Of a DNA stretch of 64,000 nucleotides, positions 42,883 through 51,229 are shown piece after piece. How positions within the stretch are numbered: the stretch's first letter is position 1; every line of letters begins with the position of its first letter. The stretch covers positions 7,254,001 through 7,318,000 of the forward strand of contig NZ_CP115300.1 of the NCBI RefSeq assembly GCF_027625935.1, read 5' to 3'. A program made the position numbers and the translations under genes. The notes beneath the pieces are model-generated. The model was given only the letters and a program-made list of their open reading frames with translations. It was not told where the DNA came from and did no database searches. This stretch comes from Streptomyces camelliae. GTDB lineage: Bacteria; Actinomycetota; Actinomycetes; Streptomycetales; Streptomycetaceae.

Positions 42883-43036
42883 GCCCTCCGGGGCTCGGCC
42901 GGGGGTCGCCGGGGGATCTCCGCGCGCATGCCGAAGGGCCCCCTGGCCTGCGCCCGCGTGTTTCACGGGGTACCCCCTCGCTCCAGTGATAAACGAGGCG
43001 CTTCGGGCGCATGCGACGTACACTTGTCGGCCCACC

Positions 43037-43068
43037 GCAGGCCGGTTCCCGCACGGGAACCGGCCTGC
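43037..43068 (+). terminator. Strong hairpin in the leader of the HAD gene
   Basis: A perfect 14-bp stem (43037-43050 with 43055-43068) and a 4-base loop sit between metH and the HAD gene, ending about 12 bases before the HAD ribosome site. It could terminate metH or act as an attenuator of the HAD gene. Confidence 0.55.
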
Positions 43069-43091
43069 TCGTCCCCCAAGGAGGTGCGTGG

Positions 43092-43787
43092 ATGACAGCC
43101 ACGGTCCCCGCGCTCGGAACCCGTACGGCCGAAGGCTCGACGCTGCAGGCGGTGCTCCTGGACATGGACGGCACCCTGGTGGACACCGAGGGCTTCTGGT
43201 GGGACGTCGAGGTCGAGGTCTTCGCCGCCCTCGGCCACACCCTGGACGAGTCCTGGCGGCATGTCGTCGTCGGCGGGCCCATGACCCGCAGCGCCGGGTT
43301 CCTCATCGAGGCCACGGGTGCCGACGTCACCCTCGCCGAGCTCACGACGCTGCTCAACGAGGGCTTCGAGGACCGTATCGGCCGCGCCCTGCCGCTCATG
43401 CCCGGCGCCGCCCGGCTGCTCGCCGAACTGCACGAACAGGCCGTTCCCACGGCCCTGGTCTCGGCCTCCCACCGGCGCATCATCGACCGTGTGCTGGGCA
43501 TGCTCGGCCCCCAGTACTTCGCCCTGTCGATCGCGGGCGACGAGGTCTCGCGCACCAAGCCCTACCCGGACCCGTATCTGCTCGCCGCGGCGGGGCTCGG
43601 CGCCGACCCGGCCCGCTGCGCGGTCGTCGAGGACACCACGACCGGGGTCGCCGCCGCCGAGGCCGCGGGCTGCCGGGTGGTAGCCGTACCGTCCGTCGCC
43701 CCCATCGCCCCGGCCGCGGGACGCACCGTGGTGACCTCCCTGGAAGAGGTCGACCTGGCATTTCTGCGGGGCCTGATGGCGGCCTGA
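43092..43787 (+). CDS. HAD-superfamily phosphatase (beta-phosphoglucomutase-like)
   Basis: This is a 231-residue hydrolase. Motif I is LLDMDGTLVDTEGFWW, motif II the Ser in ALVSASHRR, motif III the Lys in RTKPYPDPYL and motif IV VVEDTTTGVAAAEAAG; all catalytic residues are intact. A helical cap follows motif I, as in the beta-phosphoglucomutase/GPP group. It probably dephosphorylates a small metabolite, which cannot be named. The ATG at 43092-43094 has AAGGAGGTGCGTGG before it. The stop overlaps the ATG of a doubtful 38-codon ORF. Confidence 0.87.
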   Translation: MTATVPALGTRTAEGSTLQAVLLDMDGTLVDTEGFWWDVEVEVFAALGHTLDESWRHVVVGGPMTRSAGFLIEATGADVTLAELTTLLNEGFEDRIGRALPLMPGAARLLAELHEQAVPTALVSASHRRIIDRVLGMLGPQYFALSIAGDEVSRTKPYPDPYLLAAAGLGADPARCAVVEDTTTGVAAAEAAGCRVVAVPSVAPIAPAAGRTVVTSLEEVDLAFLRGLMAA

Positions 43788-44235
43788 TGACGGAAATGCG
43801 TCAGCTGTTCACGGGGGGTATCCCAATGATCGCGCTGGACATATTTCCGGGGAAGTACACCCGAGTGGAATTCGTGGCCGGGCGCGCGGCCGAATTCCAC
43901 TGACTGCCCGCACAGTTGGAAGTGTGACGTTCCCCACCCCGGCGGGCCTCGACAACCCTGCGTGAGTGTGCTGGTCGTCCCTGTTCGGGGAGCGAGGGCC
44001 GGTCCTTGTGTCCCGATTGGGGGGAAGCTGCACTAATCCTGCCGCTGTCGGGTTTTCGGTGTGTCCACAGCCGGTTTCACTGCGTGATGGCCGGTCAACT
44101 CGCGGGGCCGTGAACCCTCCTGCGGGCGCGGACTAATCTCATCGCGAGAACATCGCCGTAACCCCCCGCGTTTCCGCCGCCTCCACCCCTGCGTGCCGGA
44201 TACACGGACCCGAACAGCTCTGGAGAAACTCCCGC
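43788..44235. other. Intergenic region between HAD and binding-protein genes
   Basis: The first part contains the hairpin at 43865-43900 and a doubtful small reading frame (43787-43903, start overlapping the HAD stop). The rest, to the binding-protein start, holds no recognisable gene; the promoter of the lipoprotein gene should lie here but I see no clear boxes. Confidence 0.4.
43865..43900 (+). terminator. Terminator-like hairpin after the HAD gene
   Basis: GTGGAATTCG-TG-GCCG (43865-43880) pairs with CGGCCGAATTCCAC (43887-43900), leaving a 2-base bulge and a 6-base loop. It lies 78 bases after the HAD stop. Confidence 0.55.
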
Positions 44236-45840
44236 ATGAACCGTAAGACTTTGGTGCTGCCGGCGGTGGCCGGCCTGCTCACCCCGGTTCTCGCCGCGTG
44301 CGGCGGATCCGGCAGCGGGGGCAAGAGCGGCGACGCGATCGTCGTCGGCACCACGGACCGGTTCACCGCCACCAGCGATGCCCCTGCGCCCCTCGACCCG
44401 GCCTACGCCTACGACGTCGGCACCTGGAACATCCTGCGGCAGACCGTGCAGACCCTGATGACCCTGCCCAAGGGCGAGGGCGACCTGGTCCCGGACGCCG
44501 CCGAGAGCTGCGGCTTCACCGACAGCGGCAGCGAGCGCTACGCCTGCAAGCTGCGCGACGGACTGAAGTTCGCCAACGGCGACCCGGTGACCGCCCAGGA
44601 CGTGAAGTTCTCCATCGAGCGTGCCCTGCGCATCAAGGCCGACAGCGGCGTCTCCTCGCTGCTGAACACCATCGACACGATCGAGACGCAGGGCGACAAC
44701 GAGGTCATCTTCCACCTCAACGCGGCCGACGCCACCTTCCCGTACAAGCTGTCCACCCCGGTCGCGGGCATCGTCAACCCGAAGGACTACCAGCAGGGCA
44801 AGCTGCGCGACGGCTTCTCGCTGGACGGCTCCGGTCCTTACACCTTCCAGGCCGACGTCAAGGACAACACGATCGTCAGCGCCACCTTCACCAAGAACCC
44901 TTCGTACAAGGGCGCGGTGACGGTGAACAACAGCAAGGTCGTGATGCGCTCCTACGACTCCGCCGGCGCCATGGGCGCGGCGATCGACAAGGGCGACATC
45001 GACGTCATGACCCGCACCATGGACCCCGCGCAGATCCAGAAGCTGGACGCCGGCACCGGCAACAAGGTCGACCTGGTGGAGATGCCGGGCCTGGAGATCC
45101 GCTACCTGGCCTTCAACACCGACGCGACCAGCGTGAAGTCCAAGGCCGTCCGCCAGGCCATGGCGCAGCTGATCAACCGCGGCGAACTGGTCTCCAAGGT
45201 CTACGGGACCCAGGCCGAGCCGCTGTACTCGCTGGTCCCGGCGACCATCACCGGCCACTCCAACTCGTTCTTCAACAAGTACGGCAACCCCAGCGTCGCC
45301 AAGGCGAAGGACCTGCTGACGAAGGCCGGCATCACCACCCCGGTGAAGCTGACGCTGCACTACACCACCGACCACTACGGCTCGGCCACCAAGCAGGAGT
45401 TCGAGGTCCTGCAGAAGCAGCTCAACGACAGCGGCCTGTTCGACGCCTCCATCCAGGGCCACCCCTGGGACCAGTTCCGGCCGGCCGAGAAGAAGGGCCA
45501 GTACGACGTCTACGGCATGGGCTGGTTCCCCGACTTCCCCGACGCCGACAACTTCCTCGCGCCGTTCCTGGACGAGAACAACACCCTCGGCTCGCCGTAC
45601 TCCAACCCCACGATCGAGCACACGCTGATCCCGGCGTCCCGTCGCGAGGCCGACCGGGCCGCCGCCACCAAGAGCCTGACCGCGATCCAGGACACCGTCG
45701 CCGACGACGTCCCGATCCTGCCGCTGTGGCAGGGCAAGCAGTACATCGCCGCACGGGACGACATCACGGGTGTGGCGTACGCCCTCAACTCCTCCTCGAC
45801 GCTCCAGCTGTGGGAGCTCGGCCGTGGTGTGAGCGGCTGA
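44236..45840 (+). CDS. ABC-transporter substrate-binding lipoprotein, family 5 (peptide type)
   Basis: This is a 534-residue lipoprotein. The signal peptide ends in the lipobox LAAC with lipidated Cys22, followed by a GGSGSGG linker. The body matches SBP_bac_5 proteins that bind oligopeptides, dipeptides or nickel (DAPAPLDPAYAYDV, NGDPVTAQDVKFSIERAL, KAVRQAMAQLINR, DVPILPLWQGKQY). No permease or ATPase gene is next to it, so it either serves a distant transporter or acts as a sensor. The ATG at 44236 is 15 bases after CTCTGGAGAAA. A hairpin follows at 45882-45909. Confidence 0.9.
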   Translation: MNRKTLVLPAVAGLLTPVLAACGGSGSGGKSGDAIVVGTTDRFTATSDAPAPLDPAYAYDVGTWNILRQTVQTLMTLPKGEGDLVPDAAESCGFTDSGSERYACKLRDGLKFANGDPVTAQDVKFSIERALRIKADSGVSSLLNTIDTIETQGDNEVIFHLNAADATFPYKLSTPVAGIVNPKDYQQGKLRDGFSLDGSGPYTFQADVKDNTIVSATFTKNPSYKGAVTVNNSKVVMRSYDSAGAMGAAIDKGDIDVMTRTMDPAQIQKLDAGTGNKVDLVEMPGLEIRYLAFNTDATSVKSKAVRQAMAQLINRGELVSKVYGTQAEPLYSLVPATITGHSNSFFNKYGNPSVAKAKDLLTKAGITTPVKLTLHYTTDHYGSATKQEFEVLQKQLNDSGLFDASIQGHPWDQFRPAEKKGQYDVYGMGWFPDFPDADNFLAPFLDENNTLGSPYSNPTIEHTLIPASRREADRAAATKSLTAIQDTVADDVPILPLWQGKQYIAARDDITGVAYALNSSSTLQLWELGRGVSG

Positions 45841-45881
45841 CGGGCGCTCCTTCATCCGGGGCCAGGGACGGCTGCCCCGGT

Positions 45882-45909
45882 CCCCGGGGCCGGAACAGTG
45901 GCCCCGGGG
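45882..45909 (+). terminator. Terminator of the binding-protein gene
   Basis: CCCCGGGGCC (45882-45891) pairs with GGCCCCGGGG (45900-45909) around an 8-base loop, 41 bases past the stop. Confidence 0.65.
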
Positions 45910-46111
45910 TGACGGAACCGACGACAAGCGCATGCAGTGAACTTGCGCAACCAGTGGCCAGTTCTGCCCATCGTGGCGGGACTGGCCACCGGCTTCGACC
46001 GGCTCCGGATCGGGGAGCGGTGTGGCCCGGCCGTCGCCCATCGGAAGGTCCCCGACGCGACCTTCCCCAGCCGACATGAAGTCGGTTCGGCGGCGACGGC
46101 GTCTACGGCAC

Positions 46112-46142
46112 GGGCGCCCCTCTCCACGGGAGAGGGGCGCCC
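46112..46142. terminator. Terminator of the response-regulator gene
   Basis: A perfect 14-bp stem (46112-46125 with 46129-46142), 3-base loop, lies 25 bases downstream of the minus-strand regulator's stop. Confidence 0.75.
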
Positions 46143-46166
46143 TTCGCCGTCGTACGCTCCTGGTGC

Positions 46167-46838
46167 CTACTGTGCGCCGGGGCGGACGAGCCCGCTCTCG
46201 TACGCGTACACCGCCGCCTGCACCCGGTCCCGCAGGCCCAGCTTGGTCAGCACATGCCCCACATGCGTCTTCACGGTGGTCTCGCTGACGAACAGGTCGG
46301 CGGCGATCTCCGCGTTGGACAGGCCGCGCGCCACCAGCTTCAGCACCTCCACCTCACGGTCGGTGAGGGTGTGCAGGGTGTCCGGCACCGGCTCCTCGCC
46401 GGACGGCAGATGCGTGGCGTACTTGTCCAGCAGCCGGCGCGTGATGCTCGGCGCCAGCATCGCCTCCCCGGCCGCGACCACGCGGATCGCCTGCACCAGC
46501 TCGTTGGCGGGGGCGTCCTTCAGCAGGAAGCCGCTGGCCCCGGCGCGCAGCGCCTCCACCACGTACTCGTCGAGATCGAACGTGGTCAGTACGAGCACCT
46601 TCGCCGGGCCGGACCGGTCGGGCCCGGTGATCTGCCGGGTCGCCTCCACCCCGTCCATCCGCGGCATACGGATGTCCATCAGGACGACGTCCGGCTGCAG
46701 GGCCCGTACCTGATCGAGGGCCTGCAGGCCGTCACCGGCCTCGCCCACGACCGCGATGTCCTGCTCGGCCTCCAGGATCATCCGGAAACCCGTACGCAGC
46801 AGGGGCTGGTCGTCGACCAGTAGGACGCGGATGGCCAC
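46167..46838 (-). CDS. NarL/FixJ-type response regulator without a neighbouring kinase
   Basis: This is a 223-residue protein. The receiver domain has the acidic pair in LLVDDQPLLRTGF, the phospho-acceptor Asp in DVVLMDIRMPRMDG and the Lys in GFLLKDAP; a LuxR-type helix-turn-helix follows (LTDREVEVLKLVARGLSNAEIAADLFVSETTVKTHV). The GTG at 46836-46838 has AAGGAGTGTCAC before it. The adjacent genes are a nuclease and a lipoprotein, with no histidine kinase, so its partner is elsewhere or absent. It is 14 bases downstream of the nuclease gene and probably co-transcribed. Confidence 0.92.
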   Translation of the reverse strand: MAIRVLLVDDQPLLRTGFRMILEAEQDIAVVGEAGDGLQALDQVRALQPDVVLMDIRMPRMDGVEATRQITGPDRSGPAKVLVLTTFDLDEYVVEALRAGASGFLLKDAPANELVQAIRVVAAGEAMLAPSITRRLLDKYATHLPSGEEPVPDTLHTLTDREVEVLKLVARGLSNAEIAADLFVSETTVKTHVGHVLTKLGLRDRVQAAVYAYESGLVRPGAQ

Positions 46839-46852
46839 GTGACACTCCTTCG

Positions 46853-47743
46853 CTAGTCCGGGCCCATTCTGCCCTGCGACCCTGCCTCGGACTCGGGCGC
46901 CCTCACCGGGAGCGGATAGGGCGGGGGAGTGCCGCCGAACTCCGGGCAGTGCGCCTGATGGTCGCACCAGCCGCACAGCTTGGTCGGGCGGGGGCGCCAC
47001 TCGCCGGTCTCCGTGGCCTGCCGGATGGCGTCCCACAGCGCGTGCAGCTTGCGCTCGACCCGCTCCAGATCGGCGGGGACCGGGTCGTACGTCAGCACGT
47101 CCCCGCTGCCCAGATAGACGAGCTGGAGGCGGCGCGGCACGACCTGCTTCAGCCGCCACACCACGAGGGCGTAGAACTTCATCTGGAACAGCGCGCCCTC
47201 GGCGTACTCGGGCCGGGGTGCCTTGCCCGTCTTGTAGTCGACGATCCGCACCTCACCCGTCGGCGCCACATCGACCCGGTCGATGATCCCGCGCAGCCGC
47301 AGCCCCGACTCCAGCTCGGCCTCGACGAACAGCTCCCGCTCGGCGGGCTCCAGCCGCGTCGGGTCCTCCAGCGTGAACCAGCGCTCCACCAGCTGCTCGG
47401 CCTCGGCCAGCCAGCGCGCCAGCCGCTCGCCCTCCGGATCGTCGGCGAACAGCTCGGTCACCTCCGGCCGGCTCTCCCGCAGCCGGTCCCACTGGCCCGG
47501 GATCAGCGCCTTGGCCTTCGGCGCGGTCCGCTCCGCGGCGGGCGCGTCGAACAGCCGCTCCAGCACGGCGTGCACCAGCGTGCCTCTGGTCGCCGCCTCG
47601 CTCGGCTTCTCCGGCAGCCGGTCGATCACCCGGAACCGGTACAGCAGCGGACACTGCATGAAGTCGCCGGCCCGGGAGGGCGACAGGGAGGTGGGCGCCA
47701 TGGCGACGCGTTCGGCCGCCGCGTCCTCGAAGCTGCTGTCCAT
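46853..47743 (-). CDS. RecB-family PD-(D/E)XK nuclease with probable Fe-S cluster
   Basis: This is a 296-residue protein. The nuclease core shows RGTLVHAVLERLF, GIIDRVDV (Asp), and VRIVDYKTGK (D-x-K), then a QMKFYALVVW helix: the Cas4/AddB/RecB pattern. One cysteine in FMQCPLLYRFR and three in CGWCDHQAHC form the four-cysteine set that holds a 4Fe-4S cluster in Cas4 and AddB. It has no helicase partner nearby and no CRISPR context. TAAGGT ends eight bases before the ATG (47741-47743), a leaderless-type arrangement. Confidence 0.88.
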   Translation of the reverse strand: MDSSFEDAAAERVAMAPTSLSPSRAGDFMQCPLLYRFRVIDRLPEKPSEAATRGTLVHAVLERLFDAPAAERTAPKAKALIPGQWDRLRESRPEVTELFADDPEGERLARWLAEAEQLVERWFTLEDPTRLEPAERELFVEAELESGLRLRGIIDRVDVAPTGEVRIVDYKTGKAPRPEYAEGALFQMKFYALVVWRLKQVVPRRLQLVYLGSGDVLTYDPVPADLERVERKLHALWDAIRQATETGEWRPRPTKLCGWCDHQAHCPEFGGTPPPYPLPVRAPESEAGSQGRMGPD

Positions 47744-47921
47744 GCCCACAGACCTTACGGCCCACCACTGACAGTAACCCACTCCCCGCCCGCGCCGCCC
47801 GCGCAACTGCGGGGCGAACACAGGGGGTGCCGGGGCGAAACGTGCCGCGACGGCCGCATACCATCGACCTCAGACCCTTCCGCCCGGCAGGCGCGGAAGA
47901 CGCTTCGAACGAGGGGACACC

Positions 47922-49463
47922 GTGGACGTGAGCGGCGGGAGCGGGCAGCCGCGGTCCGGCAACGACGAGCCGGCCGAGCACCCCGCAGTTCCTACGGCCC
48001 CGACGACCGCCCCCGCCGACCAGCCCGACACCCCGGGGACCGGCCGCTCCCCGGACGACGAGGGGGACGCCCGCGGCGAGGATGCCCGGGACGGGAACAC
48101 CGAGGTCGGGAGCGCCCAGGGCGGAGACGCGGGGGACGGGGATTCCCCCGACAGGGACGCGGAGGACGGGGATTCCCCCGACAGGAACACCACCCTCGCC
48201 GACGACGCGGCCACCCCTGCCGACAAGCACCGGGACGCGTCCCCCTCCGAGCACCGCTCCCTCGCTCACTCCGGTATCGCCAAAGGCGAGCCGCCGCAGC
48301 CGCGGCCCAAGGAGCCGGGCGGGGGCATTCTCATGGGGCGGCCCTTCGGGGTGCCGGTGTACGTGGCGCCCAGCTGGTTCCTCGTCGCCGTGCTGATCAC
48401 CTGGGTGTTCGGCGGCCAGCTCGACCGCGTGCTGCCCGAGCTGGGTGCCGCCCGCTATCTGGTCTCCCTGTTCTTCGCCGTCGCCTTCTACGCCTCCGTG
48501 CTGGTCCACGAGCTGGCCCACACGGTCGCCGCGATCCGCTTCAAGCTCCCGGTGCGCCGCATCCAGCTCCAGTTCTTCGGCGGTGTCTCCGAGATCGAGA
48601 AGGAGGCCGAGACCCCGGGCCGGGAGTTCGTGCTGGCCTTCGTCGGGCCGCTGCTCTCCCTCGTCCTCGCCGGCCTGTTCTACCTCGCCCTGAAACCCGT
48701 CGAGCCCCGCTCCGTGCCCGGTGTCCTGCTCGCCGGGCTGATGATCTCCAACCTGATCGTGGCGGCCTTCAACCTCCTGCCCGGCCTGCCCCTGGACGGC
48801 GGCCGTATGCTCCGCGCCGTCGTCTGGAAGATCACCGGCAGGCCGATGAGCGGCACCATCGCCGCCGCCTGGGTCGGCCGCGCCCTCGCCGTCGCGGTCC
48901 TGGTCGGTCTGCCGCTGATGAACCGCTCCGGCGCGCTCGGCGGCGACGGCACCCAGGTCAGCGGCATGGACACCGTCACCGACGCCCTGCTCGCCGCCAT
49001 CCTCGCCGCGATCATCTGGACCGGCGCCGGCAACAGCCTGCGCATGGCCCGGCTCCGCGAGCACCTCCCCGAGCTGCGCGCCCGCACCCTCACCCGGCGG
49101 GCCGTACCCGTGCAGACCGACACCCCGCTGTCCGAGGCCCTGCGCCGGGCCAACGCCGCCGGCGCCCGCGCCCTCGTCGTGGTCGACGCCCACGGCAACC
49201 CGATCTCCCTGGTCCGCGAGGCCGCCATCGTCGGCGTACCCGAACACCGCCGCCCCTGGGTCGCGGTCAGCGGCCTCGCCCAGGACCTCACCGAGGGCAT
49301 GCGCGTCTCCGCCGAGCTGGCCGGCGAGGACCTCCTGGACGTCCTGCGGGCCACCCCGGCCACCGAGTACCTGGTCGTGGAGGAGACCGGCGAGATCTAC
49401 GGCGTGCTGTCGGCGGCGGACGTGGAGCGCGCCTTCGTGAAGGCCATGGCCAGGCCGTCGTAG
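47922..49463 (+). CDS. M50-family (site-2 protease-like) membrane metalloprotease with CBS domain region
   Basis: This is a 513-residue protein. Residues 1-125 are an acidic, disordered N-terminus containing a DNA-level 30-bp repeat (GDSPDR twice). Then come about six membrane segments with the zinc motif VLVHELAHT (around residue 196) and the second metal ligand LPLDGGRML (around 291). The C-terminal 130 residues (RAVPVQTDTPLSEALRRANAAGARALVVVD... YGVLSAADV) form a CBS pair. Such proteases cut within membranes to release regulators. The GTG at 47922-47924 has GAGGGGACACC before it. The substrate is unknown. Confidence 0.9.
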   Translation: MDVSGGSGQPRSGNDEPAEHPAVPTAPTTAPADQPDTPGTGRSPDDEGDARGEDARDGNTEVGSAQGGDAGDGDSPDRDAEDGDSPDRNTTLADDAATPADKHRDASPSEHRSLAHSGIAKGEPPQPRPKEPGGGILMGRPFGVPVYVAPSWFLVAVLITWVFGGQLDRVLPELGAARYLVSLFFAVAFYASVLVHELAHTVAAIRFKLPVRRIQLQFFGGVSEIEKEAETPGREFVLAFVGPLLSLVLAGLFYLALKPVEPRSVPGVLLAGLMISNLIVAAFNLLPGLPLDGGRMLRAVVWKITGRPMSGTIAAAWVGRALAVAVLVGLPLMNRSGALGGDGTQVSGMDTVTDALLAAILAAIIWTGAGNSLRMARLREHLPELRARTLTRRAVPVQTDTPLSEALRRANAAGARALVVVDAHGNPISLVREAAIVGVPEHRRPWVAVSGLAQDLTEGMRVSAELAGEDLLDVLRATPATEYLVVEETGEIYGVLSAADVERAFVKAMARPS

Positions 49464-49501
49464 TGGTCGGCGGCCCCCACAAACCCCGGTAGTCTGTTCA
49501 C

Positions 49502-50401
49502 ATGTCCGAACCGACCGGTGCCGCCCGCAGGCGCGGGCCCTTCAAGGTCGGGGACCAGGTTCAGCTGACCGACCCCAAGGGCCGCCACTACACGTTCACG
49601 CTCGAAGCCGGGAAGAACTTCCACACCCACAAGGGCTCCTTCCCGCACGACGAACTGATCGGTGCTCCCGAGGGCAGCGTTGTCCGCACCACCGGCAACG
49701 TGGCCTATCTCGCGCTGCGCCCCCTGCTCCCCGACTACGTCCTGTCCATGCCCCGCGGGGCAGCCGTCGTCTACCCGAAGGACGCGGGGCAGATCCTCGC
49801 CTTCGCCGACATCTTCCCCGGCGCGCGCGTCGTGGAGGCCGGCGTCGGCTCCGGCTCGCTCAGCAGCTTCCTGCTGCGCGCCATCGGCGACCAGGGCATG
49901 CTGCACTCCTACGAGCGCCGCGAGGACTTCGCGGAGATCGCCCAACAGAACGTGGAGCGCTACTTCGGCGGCCCGCACCCCGCCTGGCAGCTCACCGTCG
50001 GCGACCTCCAGGACAACCTGTCCGACACCGACGTCGACCGCGTCATCCTCGACATGCTCGCCCCCTGGGAGTGCCTGGAGGCCGTCTCCAAGGCGCTGGT
50101 CCCCGGCGGCATCCTGTGCTGCTACGTGGCCACCACCACCCAGCTCGCCCGGACCGTGGAGTCCATCCGGGAGATCGGCTGCTTCAACGAGCCGACCGCC
50201 TGGGAGACCATGATCCGCAACTGGCACATCGAGGGCCTGGCCGTCCGCCCGGACCACCGGATGATCGGCCACACCGGCTTCCTGCTCACCGCCCGCCGCC
50301 TCGCGGACGGCGTCGAGCCGCCCATGCGCCGCCGCCGCCCCGCCAAGGGCGCCTACGGCGAGGACTACGCCGGCCCCAACGCCGACGGGGGCGGCCGCTG
50401 A
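49502..50401 (+). CDS. trmI: tRNA (adenine-N1)-methyltransferase TrmI (m1A58)
   Basis: This is a 299-residue SAM-dependent enzyme. The N-terminal small beta domain (FKVGDQVQLTDPKGRHYTF, FHTHKGSFPHDELIG) precedes a Rossmann fold with the SAM motif VVEAGVGSGSLSSFLLRA. It methylates A58 in the T loop of tRNA, usually as a tetramer. The acidic DILDM-type motif (DRVIILDMLAPWE-like) is present. TAGTCT (49490-49495) lies six bases before the ATG with no ribosome site, so the mRNA is probably leaderless. A very stable terminator follows at 50431. Confidence 0.95.
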   Translation: MSEPTGAARRRGPFKVGDQVQLTDPKGRHYTFTLEAGKNFHTHKGSFPHDELIGAPEGSVVRTTGNVAYLALRPLLPDYVLSMPRGAAVVYPKDAGQILAFADIFPGARVVEAGVGSGSLSSFLLRAIGDQGMLHSYERREDFAEIAQQNVERYFGGPHPAWQLTVGDLQDNLSDTDVDRVILDMLAPWECLEAVSKALVPGGILCCYVATTTQLARTVESIREIGCFNEPTAWETMIRNWHIEGLAVRPDHRMIGHTGFLLTARRLADGVEPPMRRRRPAKGAYGEDYAGPNADGGGR

Positions 50402-50430
50402 CGCGGCCGCGTACCGCAGCCAACGTACGG

Positions 50431-50484
50431 GCGCTGCGGCCGAGTTCCCGGAAAGCCTCCGGAACTCGGCCGCAGCGCCTTTCT
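50431..50484 (+). terminator. Strong terminator after trmI
   Basis: Arms 50431-50451 and 50459-50478 pair over about 20 bp with one bulged C, followed by CTTTCTG. Confidence 0.85.
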
Positions 50485-50625
50485 GTTGACAGAGGTGCCA
50501 CAAACCGAGCAATCCCGGCGGCCCGTGTTCGTCACCTCGGACCCCGCCGTTCCCCCGGGTTGTGACGTGTGGCACCATGCTGGCCACCCCCCCCACCGGC
50601 ACAGCCCTCACAGGAGACACTCCTA

Positions 50626-51198
50626 GTGCAGCAATCCGCCGTTCCGGAGCTCGCCCACACCCACACCAGGCCCATCCACTGGGTCGCCACCGCCACGGCC
50701 GTCGCCGGCGTCGTGGCCCTCTCCTCCGTCGTGCAGCCCGGCTCGGCCACGGCCGCCACCGGCGCACAGCCCAAGACCGTCCATGTGGCCGTCGCACCGC
50801 CCGGCACCAACGGCGTGGAGTTCCCGCTGAACTGCGGCCCGGTGAAGGCGGTGGTGGCGAAGCAGGCCAGCGGGGACCTGGACGGCGACGGCAGACCGGA
50901 GACGGTCGCGGTGGTGCACTGCGACTCCGCCATGGGCACCCCGCCGGACGGGGTCTACGTCATCACCCGCCCGTCCGACGGCGGGACGCCCCGCGTGGTC
51001 GCCACGCTCGTGAAGCCGCAGGACCGGCTGACCGTCACGGACTTCTCGCTGCGCGCGCGTGCGGTCGGCGCGACCCTGCTCGGCTACTCCTCGGACGCCG
51101 TGCCCAACTGCTGCCCGGACCTGAAGACCCCGGCCAAGTGGCAGTGGAACGGCAGCGCGTTCATACGCTCCTCGCCCGGAGCGGCCCGCGGCGTCTGA
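50626..51198 (+). CDS. Secreted or membrane-anchored hypothetical protein
   Basis: This is a 190-residue protein. A hydrophobic segment after a short charged N-terminus (WVATATAVAGVVALSSVVQPGSA) is a signal peptide or membrane anchor. The mature part has FPLNCGPVKAVV, GDLDGDGRPETVAVVHCD (an FG-GAP-like calcium-binding style motif) and NCCPDLK, giving four cysteines that could pair outside the cell. I recognise no family. The GTG at 50626-50628 has GGAGACACTCCTA before it. It converges on the ferredoxin gene. Confidence 0.72.
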   Translation: MQQSAVPELAHTHTRPIHWVATATAVAGVVALSSVVQPGSATAATGAQPKTVHVAVAPPGTNGVEFPLNCGPVKAVVAKQASGDLDGDGRPETVAVVHCDSAMGTPPDGVYVITRPSDGGTPRVVATLVKPQDRLTVTDFSLRARAVGATLLGYSSDAVPNCCPDLKTPAKWQWNGSAFIRSSPGAARGV

Positions 51199-51229
51199 CC
51201 CGGACGCCCGGCACCGGGCCCGGCCGGAC

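Larger units (their letters stand above)
45841..46166. other. Structured intergenic region between convergent genes
   Basis: Apart from terminators at 45882-45909 and 46112-46142, this gap holds further inverted repeats: GTGGCCAGT/ACTGGCCAC (45954-45962, 45981-45989), GGAAGGTC/GACCTTCC (46043-46050, 46059-46066) and CCGAC/GTCGG (46071-46085). No supported gene. It may encode a structured RNA or simply stacked terminators. Confidence 0.4.

Noticed and set aside
39352..43035. Minus-strand frame of over 1200 codons opposite metH
   Set aside because: It is the antisense shadow of metH; metH has every catalytic motif and a ribosome site.
46853..47743. RecB-like nuclease with four cysteines considered as Cas4
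   Set aside because: No CRISPR array or other cas gene is present in the window; the closest match is the stand-alone RecB-family nucleases common in actinomycetes.
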